A DNA stretch of 64,000 nucleotides from Carya illinoinensis (GCF_018687715.1 NC_056754.1:13476501-13540500); one strand, 5' to 3'; shown: positions 31,832 to 44,047, counted from the stretch's first letter. Numbers and translations are program-made. Notes: generated by a model from the sequence alone, not told the origin.

Positions 31832-32526
31832 TGTTAATATCGTGTTTCACAACCTAAGCAGTTCCATTAGACCCACGCTTAGGAACCTACAAAAAGAGCA
31901 AAGGGTGGACTTTAGTGGAGCCCGTGCATCCTCCAATGCTAAAGTTAGTCGAAAGTTCTTAAGTGAACGAAGTGAAAGAGTATCCAATCCTTTCTCGTGG
32001 ATGGGGTTGGGGCATTTATACCTAGCTTGAGCTCTGATATTGAGGGGGATCGTAGGATGCCAGGTCATGTTCAGGTCAAACCTACCATACCTCTGCACCT
32101 ACAGTTCAGTGCCATGCCGAGGCCGTGTTGTCCTAGAGGTGTGTCTTCGTGTGTTTATGTATTCTAACATGCTTTAAATGCGACATGTCTCTGGCTAGGG
32201 TGCCCATGATTGGGCATGTCTGGTTACCAGCCTGTCTCTCGATCTCCTGTGCGTGTAATTTTTGTTAGGTTCCAGCTCCCTGATGTGGTCTAAGGTGATT
32301 CAGGCCTGTGATGGGCCTCTTGATCAGCTATGAGCCTTAACTTGGGTGCCCTTTTGTGAGGCATAGGGGGTCACTGAGGCGGGTCATGTCCTTCCTCCTC
32401 TTGGTCCCATGTTCAGCTGGTCGGGCCCCTACCCTAGGCTGCAATGGGCTTCCTTGTTCACTTTGGTTTGGGGCTATTGGGAGGTTCTGAGTTGAGCTGT
32501 TGGGCCTGGGGCCTGTTCCCCTCACA
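31832..32526 (-). repeat. 5' LTR of the Tat element (695 bp)
   Basis: The plus strand begins TGTTAATATCGTG and ends TTCCCCTCACA. It contains the TATA box (GGTATAAATGCC on the minus strand) near 32013-32023. Carries the segment missing from 19559-20171. Confidence 0.88.
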
Positions 32527-32592
32527 TTAATGAAGAACGTTTTTTGATTGATTCAAGTATATGGACTCCATGGACATGAAAACTGCAAACAA

Positions 32593-32630
32593 TACTTTTT
32601 CTTTTCTTTTCTTTTCTTTTCTTTTCTTTT
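32593..32630 (+). repeat. (CTTTT)n microsatellite
   Basis: Seven to eight TTTTC units. Confidence 0.95.
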
Positions 32631-33414
32631 AACTTTTTAGTTTATGAATGGAGATTAGAATTGCAATTATAGTGCATATTAATTTCCTTTTAATGAGAAG
32701 GTTACTCTATTTACTCTCTGACTATATACAAAGAGTGCAGAAGTTCAAACTTTTGCACTGGTTATGACAGCTTATTTCAATTCTGTGAAATGATTCCAAG
32801 AATTGGAATATAGCATCCTATGCCAGAATAATGTGCGTGTATCCTTAAAATTCCCATGCATTTTACCTAGTACTATATACGTAATTTGGGATTGTTGTTA
32901 ATAGTTCCGTGTTTAGGTATTGGACTTGTATATTTGTATTAGCCATTGAGCAGTTGGGATTGTTATTTTGTGGAATATGCAGGTTGTTTCTCAGGTCATA
33001 TAGTGAACTCATGTCCTATAATAAATAGCATCCAAATCATGATATACACCAATCTTGGGGTTCATCATTTTGCAAATGATTGCACCTCACCTCTTTAGTA
33101 AGGTGATCAAATGAAATAATATATTTTCATCTTGGATGCCATAATATACATGAAACTCATGCCATAATTAGTAGCTACAATTTCAGGAAAAAGTGTTAAG
33201 AGTAGAAATCGCTCCAACCAAACCTCATTCTGACCATTCCCAATGAAAGATGCCCCATCACAATATCGTAGCTTGACTCTGTTCTAGTTGAAAAAATCTA
33301 CGAGCATAAGAAGCCTATCTATTGGTATACACCCAGGCAAAAAATATTCAATCCATCCACAACAAAAAATATTCACATCATCCTTCCACAATCCATCCCA
33401 TATTCAATCAATGT
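32631..33414. other. Intergenic, nothing recognised
   Basis: AT-rich sequence right of the Tat element. It would be the continuation of the SIS3 pseudogene locus, but I see no further SIS3-like codons. Confidence 0.5.
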
Positions 33415-34352
33415 GGTGTCGAATGTGACTACATCACCAAAATATTGGTAAATTTCTCTACTACGGGGGTCTGCCCAAAAGACATTCTTTAACCTCATAT
33501 CATCATCTATATCTATCATTTAAAAGAACCTAGAATTTTTGTACTACATCTGTAAAAATTACTCTCGAAGCGCTTTAGCACCACCTGCGCCAACTTATAA
33601 ATGTATTGTCTTGTCAATATAATTACAACAATCCTTTTCCAAAAATGGGAAGTTCTCGAATCCGAACGAATAAGATCTGTAGCTCTTATTCGTTCAGATG
33701 CCAGCCAAATCATTTGTATTTAGGACCCTTTTTACTGCATCACTGACTTCTCTATTACATCGGAAGAAGCGGGATTTCTTTAGACTGAGGTCATGGTTAT
33801 GGATATTATGAACTGTAGTCAACCGAAACTTTCCATCTTGCTTTAAGGCATTAATCTTTATCTTACATTATGTCTTTCCTATCGAACGTGGGTTGGCAAC
33901 ATTGAACGTCTTATTCGGACCTTCCCACCGCGAGCACAAGCGAATGTGACATATCTAACAACCTCATCTTCTTCCCTCTCAATTTGTTTTGTCATCACCC
34001 CAAACACGCATTTATTACTGTATTGCTTATAATAACTTGTTAAATCTTCAAGGGCATTAAACTCCATCCCCAACTTTGGCTCCTTAATTGTATCATTATC
34101 ATCCACTTGCACATTCTGAGATGTCCCGACATTGCCATCATTGGTTTCCGGAGGATTTGGTCTATCCTTAGTACTTTCTTCAACTCTAGGAGATCTACAT
34201 GGCGCTTCAGTTTCCCCACCAACTATTCTGCTTGTAACGGAGATTGTATTGATGATAGAAGTCAGAGGTTCCATGCCATGTTGAAATGGGTAACCAGCAT
34301 TTTGCAAAAAATACAAAAAGTCTACAATTAAACTCCTGCAAAAAAAAGCCAA
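33415..34352 (-). pseudogene. FAR1-RELATED SEQUENCE pseudogene, 5' half
   Basis: 33879-34352 encodes an acidic N-terminus and the start of a FAR1 domain (GMEFNALEDLTSYYKQYSNK ... VTFACARGGK). Left of it, in other frames, come the linker and the beginning of the MULE domain (VFWADPRSREIYQYFGDVV near 33430-33490), where similarity stops. Several stops and shifts; no SWIM part. It is diverged from the 3682-5994 gene, so not a recent copy of it. Confidence 0.75.
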
Positions 34353-35145
34353 CTTATTTTTTTTTTATAGGTGCAAAGAAGCCAACTTATTAAAAATAAA
34401 TCATAACATGTTATCACCACCTATATGTTGATTGGATATTGGTTGCCAACCAGATATGATAGAAAAGCCGGTGACCACGTAGGCACTAGTCCAGAGTAAC
34501 CAGGCATGTAATTTGGGATGTTTGGACTAGTTGATGGTATGTCCTAACATGTTATTAGATAAAGTTGTTGATGTATTTTGGAAATAAATATCGACTCAAC
34601 AATACCAATGTTATTGATATATTAAATGATATTAACAAACATACCTGGGATGAGAAATTTGAGCTAGATAATGTCTGTATAGTTGGTTGTTCCTTCTTCC
34701 CGTTTCCTATGCTGAGAAGGAGACAAATATGCACTGCCAATATATCTCTTAAATATCTCTATTAAAGAGAGAATAATTGGTGGCAAAATAAGAGTTTCTT
34801 ACTCTAGGAAGCTATGAACAAAGAGTAAAAATTGATAATATTTCAAATAAATGGATAGTTGCGACTCTGTCCTCCCTATGCCCCTCGTACTCTGTCCAAA
34901 TATATGGATATTACTCGACACTTTTGTTGGGAGTGGTATTGCTCTGTTGTATTTATCCACAACACCAAGTAGACTTGCTAGCCACAAAGATGGGATCAAT
35001 AATGTTGGCTCAGCCCAGGCTTGGGCTTGAAGATTACAACCATAACATTGGGTAGGGTTCAATCTTTTGACCCCTTCACAACTTTGGACAAGCTCAGGCC
35101 TGTCATGGTGGCAAAGCCCTGCCTGATACTAATCTTATTCTTCTC

Positions 35146-35176
<31 letters not shown>

Positions 35177-37636
35177 CAGTTCAGCATGGGGAATGACAAG
35201 AAGAAAGAAGAAGAATATTACCCAATCTAGCACAAACTATTCGAGTCTATAAATGTGACTAAAAATGACAAAATTTAGAATAAAGAACAACATTTTCTTG
35301 TATATTAACCAGTGAAGTATGTTCTTTTTACTTTTCTTGATCAAAAGGCTATTGGAGTTTGGGATTGAAAAACCTCAATCCTTTTTCTGAATTTCTATTT
35401 ATAAAGATTATAATACCATATACTTGCATGCCCTAAAGTTAGGTACTGAAAGACCTCTTGTTCATTTGCTGCTGACAGACTATAGTACCATATACTTGGG
35501 CATGCCCACTCTCTTATAATTTTTTTTAACATCCCACTCTCTATCTTTGAACATAGGTGTTCTATATATTCATTTAGGGTCCAATAAGTACACCAGTCAC
35601 CACCTTTCCCTCCCCCGCTTTTTTTTTCTTTTTTTTTTCCTCCACTGACAGACGGGATACCTTTACAACTATCAAGCTTAAAATAGTTCCATTATTGAAA
35701 AGGACAAACTCCACCATTTGGCATCCCCTCTCTCTCTCTCTCTCTCTCACATTTCACGTCAGATCTCTTTTGGATCGATATAGAAGCCAAACAATGAAAC
35801 TTTAATATCTTTTCACATAAAAAGGTTACGGGCTCAGTTGGGGGCACCACCCCAATTGTCTTGTTCTGAGATAGGTCCATTGACCCTATAAAATTTAGCC
35901 AAAATCCAAGAAATGACTCATGTTTTCATCTGCTTTTTCTAGAGCCTACAATTTTATTTTATTTTTACCTCTTGAGGGGGGACTCAAATCCTAATAAAAG
36001 AAGTAAGAGGCCATAAAGGTTCTATAGCAACATTTGAATGGGTTGTATTGTCCATTTCTAGTGTGAAATTCATCAAAGAAGAACAACAAACAAGAAAAGA
36101 GCCTCCTCTGTCTTACCTAGAAATGTCGATGAAAGAATCCAGAAAAAATTCAGAAGAAATGTTGGTGACAACGACGAAAGATGGAGACCACGAGGGCGTT
36201 TTGTTTCTCCGGTTTTGGTAGTTTTGCTCTACAAAAGTTTCCAAATAAATTTTCCTCCTCGCATTTTGTGTCTGGTTTTTCGTTCTCTCTCTTCTTCTTT
36301 TTTTAATAATTTATCAGCTGACGCGAGCCGTGAGGCCACAGCGGGGACATGGGATGATTGTCCCTAGCAGCATTGTTGTTTTAATGTCCAACAAGTAGAT
36401 TGACAAGGGGCATCGTAAGGTTGTATGATTGTTTTGTTTAAATTGTGTATTACTTGTTCTCCTATATATAAAAAGAATATTTTTTCAGTTGCACAGCATC
36501 TTGAATATCTTCATGACCTCTTTTCGGGACGTGTCTCACTTTCAATCTCTCATAGCTCGGTAGTTCTTCTTTGATGAAATTCGAGGGAGGTTCCTCCTGC
36601 AAACATTCCGATGTTAAAGTCAGTTTAGAGAGATTCTTCTTTTAAACTTTAATATTACCTGTATATATAGGCTCATTTGCCACACATATCTCATCCAGGA
36701 TTTACCAGAATAGATTAAGGCTTAGGATTTTAAATAATTTTATCACTTCTTGCTGTTTTTATCCTTCCGTTAAAGGTGACGTCATGTATATCTCTTTTTG
36801 AATTCTTCTTAACCATCCTTTCGTACTTTTGGACTCATGCTGGGCTCAAATTATGGGTTTCTTGGTATTTAATATATTATAGACCATATTATATGCTTTA
36901 GGGCCCTCCGATTGGAATGGTCCCTCCAACCCCTTTGACCATGATCTTTTGTGGGCAAGGATTAAATATCTTGATCCCTTTCATCCTCATGTGAATCTAA
37001 TTGATACTAGAGGTACTTAGCCTGATCACTATCATCATGGCCTTTGGATTGTGAGCAGTGGCAACGTCTACGGTAAGATCTCTCTTCCAATATTATATTA
37101 ATCTATGATCTACAATATTTTTTTTATGTAACATTTAAATATGTTTAAATTTATTTTAAATAGATATTACAAAAATCACTTCATTATTTTAATTCATTAT
37201 TATTCATAAAAAAATTTAACTCATTTTCATTTCGCTAATTTCCCAACGTAACCTAAGTTGTCAAAATTTCTATATATATATATATTATATTTGGTCATGA
37301 CGGGCCAAAATTTCTATTTAATCCTTTTAGCGGCCAAGAAGAATTCTACAACTTTGGCGGGCGGTTGGCAGTTTTGTGCTTTACCTTTTGACGGGGAATT
37401 GAAAGTGGGCGCTTTTCTTTTTCGCTTTGAAGTCTCGAAAGTACTTGAGCATTCGACGCCAGAAGTAGCATTATTATCTCAACCTTTAATTTTAGACTAA
37501 ATAATCTGAAAAGACATTGTTTAAACACATTCAATGAATCAAGACATAGCTGATATTAAAAAAATAAATAATGTTTAACACACATTTTATATGTACAAAA
37601 CTCATAAGAAAAGGGGTTACTCTGATATAAAGACGC
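34353..37636. other. Intergenic, no supported gene
   Basis: Contains a poly-T run (35151-35176), a (CT)n repeat (35727-35748) and AT-rich DNA. Around 36915-37020 a short open stretch (WNGPSNPFDHDLLWARIKYL) looks codon-like but ends in TAG and has no family I recognise. Frames at 34565-34740 and 34799-35062 are overlapping opposite-strand frames without domains. Confidence 0.5.
35727..35748 (+). repeat. (CT)n microsatellite
   Basis: Eleven CT units. Confidence 0.95.
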
Positions 37637-37708
37637 ACGTAATGACGTACTTACGTAGATCCGTCACTCGCTAATCCGATGACATCTGCATGAGTATAGC
37701 CGCACGTG
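37637..37708. promoter_or_regulatory. Cluster of four ACGT-core elements including a G-box
   Basis: ACGT cores at 37637, 37645 and 37653 and a perfect CACGTG at 37703-37708, 215-290 bp before the ATG of the 58-aa ORF. ACGT cores, and G-boxes in particular, bind plant bZIP and bHLH factors; clusters are typical of ABA- or light-responsive promoters. Function here is inferred. Confidence 0.45.
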
Positions 37709-37922
37709 CCTTTTTTTTCCCACTCCCGGCGGTGGCGGATGGATGGTCCCTGTAATTATGGATGTTACAAAAGTAAAAGTTAAAGATAAGATTTAAAGTA
37801 ATATTATTTTTTTATATAGTTATGATCAAGTTGGTATTCTATCATCTCCCTTCTTCTATAAGGAAAAGGACGCTCACTTGACTCCAAGACTGCAGATTCC
37901 GGTGGGACGCAGAGAGTGAAGT

Positions 37923-38099
37923 ATGAGTGAAAACGACGGAGAAAATCCCCGCGACCGTCCAGGTCCTGTCCCCCGCCCCCGCCCGACTGACTCTGACTAT
38001 ACCAAACTTCCGCAGCCACGAGCCAACAAGATCAAGGGGATGATCTTCAATGACCTGTTCAAAGGCACAGCGCCGGCCGCTGCCTCCGCTAGCCGTTGA
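37923..38099 (+). CDS. Small basic/proline-rich protein, 58 aa, unrecognised
   Basis: Opens MSENDGENPRDRPGPV, continues with an arginine/proline stretch and ends ANKIKGMIFNDLFKG then an alanine/serine tail, with stop TGA at 38097. No signal peptide, membrane segment or known domain. A TATATAG at about 37814-37820 sits about 100 bp upstream, and ACGT-core elements lie further out. The layout (MS + acidic start, Pro/Arg middle, KIK-x2-IF core, small-residue tail) resembles the 54-aa ORF at 43323, which supports real coding. Below the length that ORF finders usually report. I infer a genuine small gene but assign no function. Confidence 0.5.
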   Translation: MSENDGENPRDRPGPVPRPRPTDSDYTKLPQPRANKIKGMIFNDLFKGTAPAAASASR

Positions 38100-38171
38100 T
38101 GATACCAGCTTCTTCTGTGCTATCATGGTGATGGTTATGGTTTTTTTTGGTTTTTAATTTTTTGTGTGTGT

Positions 38172-38194
38172 GGGGGGGGGGGGGGGGGGGGGGG
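38172..38194 (+). repeat. Run of 23 G
   Basis: Preceded by (TG)n. Long enough to form a quadruplex; could be miscounted in the assembly. Confidence 0.9.
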
Positions 38195-41030
38195 TTTACT
38201 GGGCTTGAGCCTTTTTGGCAGTGTAAGCAAGTACTTTGCTACTATCTGTTCAAAAAGTAGTGCGAATTAATGTCTTTTTTTAATCATTGATGCTCTGTTT
38301 TGTGATCTTGTGCTTCAACTTTGATGTTTTGAGATATGGGCATTTGATCACCGGAGAAATATACAGGTTGAATTCTTAAACCTCGGCGCCCAAAGCCCAA
38401 ATTGGTCATCGTGGTTCTTTTTAATTGGTTTTCTTTATTGTGGCCGGACGATCATTTTCTTTTTAGTTTCCAGAAGGCCGTTTAGTTGCAGGCCACTACA
38501 TATATATATATATATACACCCTTAAGCCAACGGGCGCAAAGGGGCAGGGCAACTACCCTCCCTACCTCCCAGCTTGCACGTATCTTTAAATCTCTCTCTG
38601 ATCTCGTCCATACCTACTCAAATCAGCCACCATCTTCCACGGCTTCTCACTGAACGTGATCGGCGAACGTCGCACCTCCTGGCGGTGGCGGATCATCTCG
38701 AGGAGAGCAGTGGCGCCATCTGAGACTACCGCAGTTAGATCAAGTGCGAGCCACGCGCCATGATCGAGTTGGGGACGTCTTTTTCAGTCAGGACGGAATT
38801 CAAGCGCATATTCATGTCGAAAACGTTCAAAGCTCCCCTACAGTTGAAATAAAAAAGAAAAAGAAAAGAAAAAAAGGAATCTGCTTTTTCGAAATATGCG
38901 TTAACGTTTTGTTCAGATATTGTTTTGTTTCTTACCCCACTTTTTTTTTGTTTTTTTTTTTTTTTAAAAAAAAACATGAAACCATGAAACACCGGTAGCT
39001 AAAGACAGCAGCTGAGAATGATGCGCATGCGGTTGGTCGTCCAAGTGTTAGTGGCACAAGTCTCATCTAAAAATTCACAATAATCTATAATTAAAAATAT
39101 AAAAATTCTATATCACTTTTATATTTTTTTAAGTATTTTATTGATGTATTTAATTGTATATAAAAATAATTAATTTAATCATTCATAGAGTGTATAAAGA
39201 ATATATAAAAATCAGTATACATAATATTCTTTTTAAAAATATTTATCAATAATCTATAATTAAAAATAAAATACATTGAAGAATATCATGTCTGTTTGTG
39301 GGCGTGAAAATTCCATGGACGGATAACAGTGGGTCAATTGAACAAGTAATGGATGATATTGGAGATGATCGAGGGGCCTCAGCATGCAAGTTAGATGAGA
39401 TGTCGCTGTCTGTGCAGTCTGATCACACCCTAATTCCAGGCCAATCAATCTCTTTATCTTTTTGTTTTCTGTATTTTAATATTCACTGACAAATATTACA
39501 AATACCCTACATTTTCGACGCGAAGACACGATGGTCGATACATCCTCGTGTTACACTTACGTCCACATGATAGTACTAATTTTGGTGGGGGTTTTAGCTT
39601 TTGAGAAAGAAATAAATATTTGAATTTCAATGTATATATCCAAAACTGCTACAGTCAACCGACGTTTGTAACTGCCGTGTAACCGACAAATTATCACGTT
39701 AGCATGTCAGAAATCTTCTATATATAAAAAGTGTGTATAAAACGAAAAATCTTGTTTTAACGATTTTTCTTGTTTTTCCGTTAAAATTAACACCGTTTGT
39801 TTTAACGGTTTGGCACATAAAATGAAGACATAAATGTTGAGAGAGATAGCATTCAATTTTGTTATATGATTTATTAATCTCAATAATTATAATACTTAAT
39901 AGTTTATATAATAATAAGTAATTAAAGATTAGTTATTATATTTTTCTCTTTCTCCTTAACATATACACGTGTATTAGATGCATAAAACGTGAATCCCTAA
40001 GTATAATATACGTGTATTATACGTTTCATTAATTCAGATTATTGAGTATTCCAAATTTAAAAATTTCATATAATATATAATATAAGTGTGTTTAATCAAA
40101 GTGTTTTTTTTTCCATGGTAGTAGGACGTAGCTTCCGCTAAGTCATATTCCATACGTGGGCTTGCTATGATAGGGACGTGACAAAGGCCGTGATCCTTGA
40201 ACTAATCAAGAAAGAGTAAATTCAACCAACAATTTCAAAATATATTTTATGATTTATATATATGCTATATATAGAAAATATTATACTACAAATTTTATAA
40301 AAAGATTATGTTTTAACTTTATGTTGTCCCTGATCGACTCAACCAACAGCAAAATAAGAATTTCAATGTTGTCTCTATTGATTGTCTACAGGATGACATA
40401 AATTGATAAATTATAATACAAATATCAAACGATACATATTTTGAACTACCGTTTGTGTTAGACTTTTATTAAATTTTTCGTATATATCTTTACTAAAATT
40501 ATAGATGTTATAAACATGTATTGGATTATATGATACTTTGAACTAATTTTTTTATTTTCTCCAATATGCCTTAAATTATTAAGTGACATCAATAATTTTT
40601 ATAAAATATATATTATTTTTTACAAATAATCATTTCATAAAATTAGACAAACGTACTTTGCACGTTACTCCCACCTAGTAGTATATAAAAAAAAAATAGA
40701 ATTATTACTCTATTACAACTTATCTATTACTCTTTTTATATTTATTTTTTTTTTTTTTTATAAATTTTCAATATAAAGAATTATAATTTTTAGAATTATC
40801 ACTTCTTAAAAAATATAATATATTGTAAAAGATCAAAAGATAGTAGTGGTCAAATAAGAACGAGTATAAAGTTATAAACCCACGTGGTCAAATTAATTAT
40901 ATATTGGTTCACTTAATGATGGTAACTCCACTAACGATTAATAGTACCGGCTGCTGCTTGACGTATTGAACTTTGATCTCAGGGTACTTTAGAGCCACAT
41001 GATATTATATATTACTGGATATTATTAAAG
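38195..41030. other. AT-rich intergenic DNA, no supported gene
   Basis: Contains (TA)n near 38499-38514, A- and T-runs near 38945-38972 and long AT-rich stretches. A minus-strand frame (38735-38992, with RGALNVFDMNMRLNS) is not recognised and is short. Confidence 0.5.
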
Positions 41031-41217
41031 ATAAATGTTATAGATATAAAGATATTATATAAAAATAAATTTATATATTGATGTAGTTTTATGTGATCTA
41101 TTAGATTTATTTTATAATAAAAATAACGCATTTTATAATCTGACATACCATGTCAAGTCACATCAATTTATGAAATTATTTTTATATAATTTTTTTTATC
41201 TAAAATATTTCTCATTA
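41031..41217. repeat. Palindromic MITE, copy 4 (same family as at 15.9-16.5 kb)
   Basis: Left arm TATAAAAATAAATTTATA, centre TTAGATTTATTTTATAATAA, right arm CACATCAATTTATGAAATTA; about 185 bp. Confidence 0.65.
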
Positions 41218-41734
41218 TTAGAAGGATAATATCAATGACTTGGTGGACTCCATGGGTAGTACTCCTAATTGAATTTCTTCTTCTTCACAAAGAAGTATCG
41301 ATTTTTTTGAACTTGCTAGTGGCCGGGGGTACTGATTTTCTTTGGAATTTTGGGATATGGTTTGAATTATATATTCAGATCATGGACAGCGGTCATTTCG
41401 GTCATTTCATAGGTTGAGAGTGATATCCAAATTTTTGTGGATACAAATCATATAATATTATCCAGGCCAGCTGATCATTAGTAGTACTACTTGAATTCAA
41501 TGTAGTTCCTCTGGAAATTAATTGATATTTTAGAAAATCCACAAAAAAATTAAAATAGAATTTTATCAAACATAAGGTTAATTCTTTAGAAAATAAAAAT
41601 TCATATTTTCAGATTTTTAATTGCGTTTTATTTTTTCTGAAATTTCAATTATTTGCTACAATTATCAAGCTAATAAGTCTGTAAATTATATGACAGTAAT
41701 ATTTTTAGATTGTTCATATTTCATTTCAATATAA

Positions 41735-41905
41735 AAGATTTGTCTATGATTAAGATAGATAGTGAAAATATTTCATCTCATCTCATTTTATCATTACAAT
41801 TTTTTTAAATTCTTACAAAAAAAAATATAATAAATAATTCAACATTTTCAAATCTAAAATAAAAATAATAATAATAAATAATAAATAATTTTTTAATTAT
41901 ATTTT
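41735..41905. repeat. Fragment of the TCATCTCATCTCA-end MITE family
   Basis: Contains TTTCATCTCATCTCATTTTA followed by the AT-rich interior shared with the copy at 52111-52462 in reverse. Confidence 0.6.
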
Positions 41906-43322
41906 ATTCAAGAATAAATCTACCCAACCCCCGGTTCCCTCACCTCACACCACACTCCTGACATGGCGAACCCGATTCTTCACACACGTCACGGTTCAAT
42001 CTCTCGTTTCTCCCTTCTCTCACTCGGCTCCCTACTTCTCCAGTTCTCCCTCTTCTCATAACCAAGACAACGCGCATACAGTCTCTTCTCCTAGATCTCT
42101 CGACGCCGACGCTAATGCTCATCCCAGCCAGCACCCCAGCAACAAATCAATGCCCTTCAAACCAGCCCCTTAACGTTTCTCACCCATGAAATACCCTAAA
42201 AGACTTTTTCCTCACCTCTCACCCAGCCCCTTCTTCACGTCTCTTTTGCCAAGTTTTTCACCATTCGCTCGGTGTAACTCGCATTCCCATTGCCGCAAAG
42301 CTTCTCCACCACCATTAAAAGCAATTCTTTGTCTCGCTTGAGCCCGTAATCAATCTCCATCCTCTGAAAAAATTACACCACATCAGTCGACCTCCCGGCA
42401 CAAATGAGCCTGTCAATGGCAGATTCTAGGGTTTTAGACCCAACGAGTACCTCCATTCATGAGGAATTCATGGATCTCCTTGAAATCTTTGCGTCGGCCG
42501 ACTTAATCGACGAAGTAGGACATGGTTAAATCTATGTGAGTGAAACTAGGGTTGGAGATGAGCTAGTGATTAAACCCCAGGATCGTACGGCTAGCATCGG
42601 GGCAGAGATTGATTGTGAAGAGGACCAAGTAAGGTATTGGATTGATGTGCGAGAAGCTTAGGTGGAGTATTTGGGAGATTGGAAACGGTTCCGACTCAGG
42701 GTTTTTTAGTAGATCGGAGGAGAGGGGGTGGAGAATGGGATCTGGTTCTTGTGGCGTGGAGGAGGACGGTGATGAAGCAAAAGTTTTCAACAGAGAGAGA
42801 GAGAGAGATTGAGAGTTTAAGAGTCTGTGTCTTAAAACCCTAGAACTAGATTTGCCATGTGAAGAGTCTGTTTGAAGTTCAAACAGAGGAAGGAGAACGG
42901 AAGTTCTAACAGAGGACGGAGAACGGAGAACTCAGGAAGATGAGAATCCGTGACCTACCTTCATTCCTTGGTCAAAACGTACGTTTCATGTTTAAAAAAA
43001 AAAAAAAATTAAATGCCACGTAGGCTGGGTGTGCGGAGGTTGCAAAACAGTAGGCGGTTGTATAGAACGACTCTTTATTCAAACTTACAACCTAATTTCA
43101 ACAGTTCATTTCATCTAACCTTATCCAAGCGTGAAACGGCACCTAAAACTGATCATGCCTTACGTTTACAATCCAAGTTGCTGCTACCGTCACATGATTG
43201 CATCATGCCTACACTGCAAAATCACCTTTTCCAACACTATAAGATCTGCTTCCCCGTTCAGGGAAATTGGCGGCACTCAAACCCTTAAGAAGCTGAAAAC
43301 AGATAGAAAGAGTACTGTCAAC
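41906..43322. other. Mostly non-coding, apart from the PPR remnant
   Basis: C/T-rich sequence 41930-42240 and GA-rich sequence 42690-42960, without supported genes. A short (GA)n lies at about 42794-42808 and a poly-A tract at 42992-43007. Confidence 0.45.
42238..42440 (-). pseudogene. Pentatricopeptide-repeat (PPR) gene remnant
   Basis: One minus-strand frame reads KTLESAIDRLICAGRSTDVV, stop, FFQRMEIDYGLKRDKELLLM and then VVEKLCGNGNASYTERMVKN before a TGA. Spacing of A..L, A...GF/FF and VEKLC..G matches PPR helices. Flanking sequence no longer encodes PPR units. I read it as a short decayed fragment; the call rests on pattern recognition only. Confidence 0.45.
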
Positions 43323-43487
43323 ATGAGTGACGGCGGCAACAAAGATTCCGGCCCGAAAAAAGGGCTCCACCCGTCCCCTTCGTTTGGAAACCAACCTCCA
43401 AGCCGAGGCAAGATCAAGGCTGGTATCTTTAAAAATAGTGGGGGTTCCAAGCCCACTTCTCCTGGTTCCTCTTCCAAAAATAATTGA
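43323..43487 (+). CDS. Small glycine/serine/proline-rich protein, 54 aa, unrecognised
   Basis: I chose the internal methionine at 43323 (MSDGGNKDSGPKKGLHPSPS) because the upstream part of the longer open frame looks like leader sequence and has poor codon character. The core PPSRGKIKAGIFKNSGG is followed by a PTSPGSSS tail ending KNN-stop. No targeting signal or domain. The start and KIK-x2-IF core resemble the 58-aa ORF at 37923. It may be a small nuclear or cytosolic disordered protein; function unknown. Confidence 0.5.
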   Translation: MSDGGNKDSGPKKGLHPSPSFGNQPPSRGKIKAGIFKNSGGSKPTSPGSSSKNN

Positions 43488-44028
43488 TGGGTATCTACCC
43501 ATTTGCGAGGTGTCTGTTGCTTTTTAATGTAGTAGTGATGTAAATATTTGTGTGTGCCAGCAGTGTGCACGAAATAAGCTACATCATGCGCAGGCTGATA
43601 CGAGCAGATCGATGATCATTCTATATGCCTTTGATGTTCTTCAAACCATTATAGGGTTTGAGAATTAAGGTAGTTATCAGATCATCAGGAGGCTGGAGCT
43701 TGCCGTTTGCTTAGTCTATGCTTTCTCATGTGAACCCTGTTTATACGTTGTATGCTTTGTTTTCTGGTAATCGATGTATCTATGTTGTTCAGTACTTCCT
43801 GTGTATGCTGATGATTAAGCTATATAATATCATGAGCAGATCATGCTAATTATGTATTTAATCTCCTTTTACTTTGGCCGCTAATTAACATTCTGAGACT
43901 AGATCGAGTTGTACGTTCTATATATATACAGGCCCAGTACTATTTAGCAAACCACACCGGACCACAGATATATCATATTGCACCTGACATTTACCATCAG
44001 AAGAAAAAGAAAGAAAGAAATTAAGCTC

Positions 44029-44047
44029 GAGAGAGAGAGAGAGAGAG
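44029..44047 (+). repeat. (GA)n microsatellite
   Basis: About nine GA units. Confidence 0.95.

Larger units (their letters stand above)
19559..32526 (-). mobile_element. Ty3/gypsy Tat-lineage retrotransposon, degenerate, with a nested solo LTR
   Basis: LTRs at 19559-20171 and 31832-32526; 5-bp duplication TTAAT at 19554-19558 and 32527-32531. Minus-strand order from right to left: gag, protease, (nested insert), RT, RNase H, a second archaeal-type RNase H, integrase, ~1-kb tandem array, antisense extra ORF, 3' LTR. The second RNase H and antisense ORF are hallmarks of the Tat (Ogre/Retand) branch. The LTRs are visibly more diverged (roughly 88-90 percent by eye, with an ~80-bp deletion in the left one) than those of the copia element, so it is older. 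Every ORF is broken. It inserted into the SIS3-like pseudogene. Confidence 0.93.

Noticed and set aside
32337..32525. 62-codon minus-strand frame
   Set aside because: Lies entirely in the 5' LTR of the Tat element.
37842..38126. 94-codon minus-strand frame
   Set aside because: Antisense to the 58-aa plus-strand ORF, which has better start context, promoter motifs and a look-alike at 43323.
43131..43322. N-terminal extension of the 54-aa ORF up to the upstream ATG
   Set aside because: Composition and lack of resemblance to the 58-aa ORF favour the internal start at 43323.
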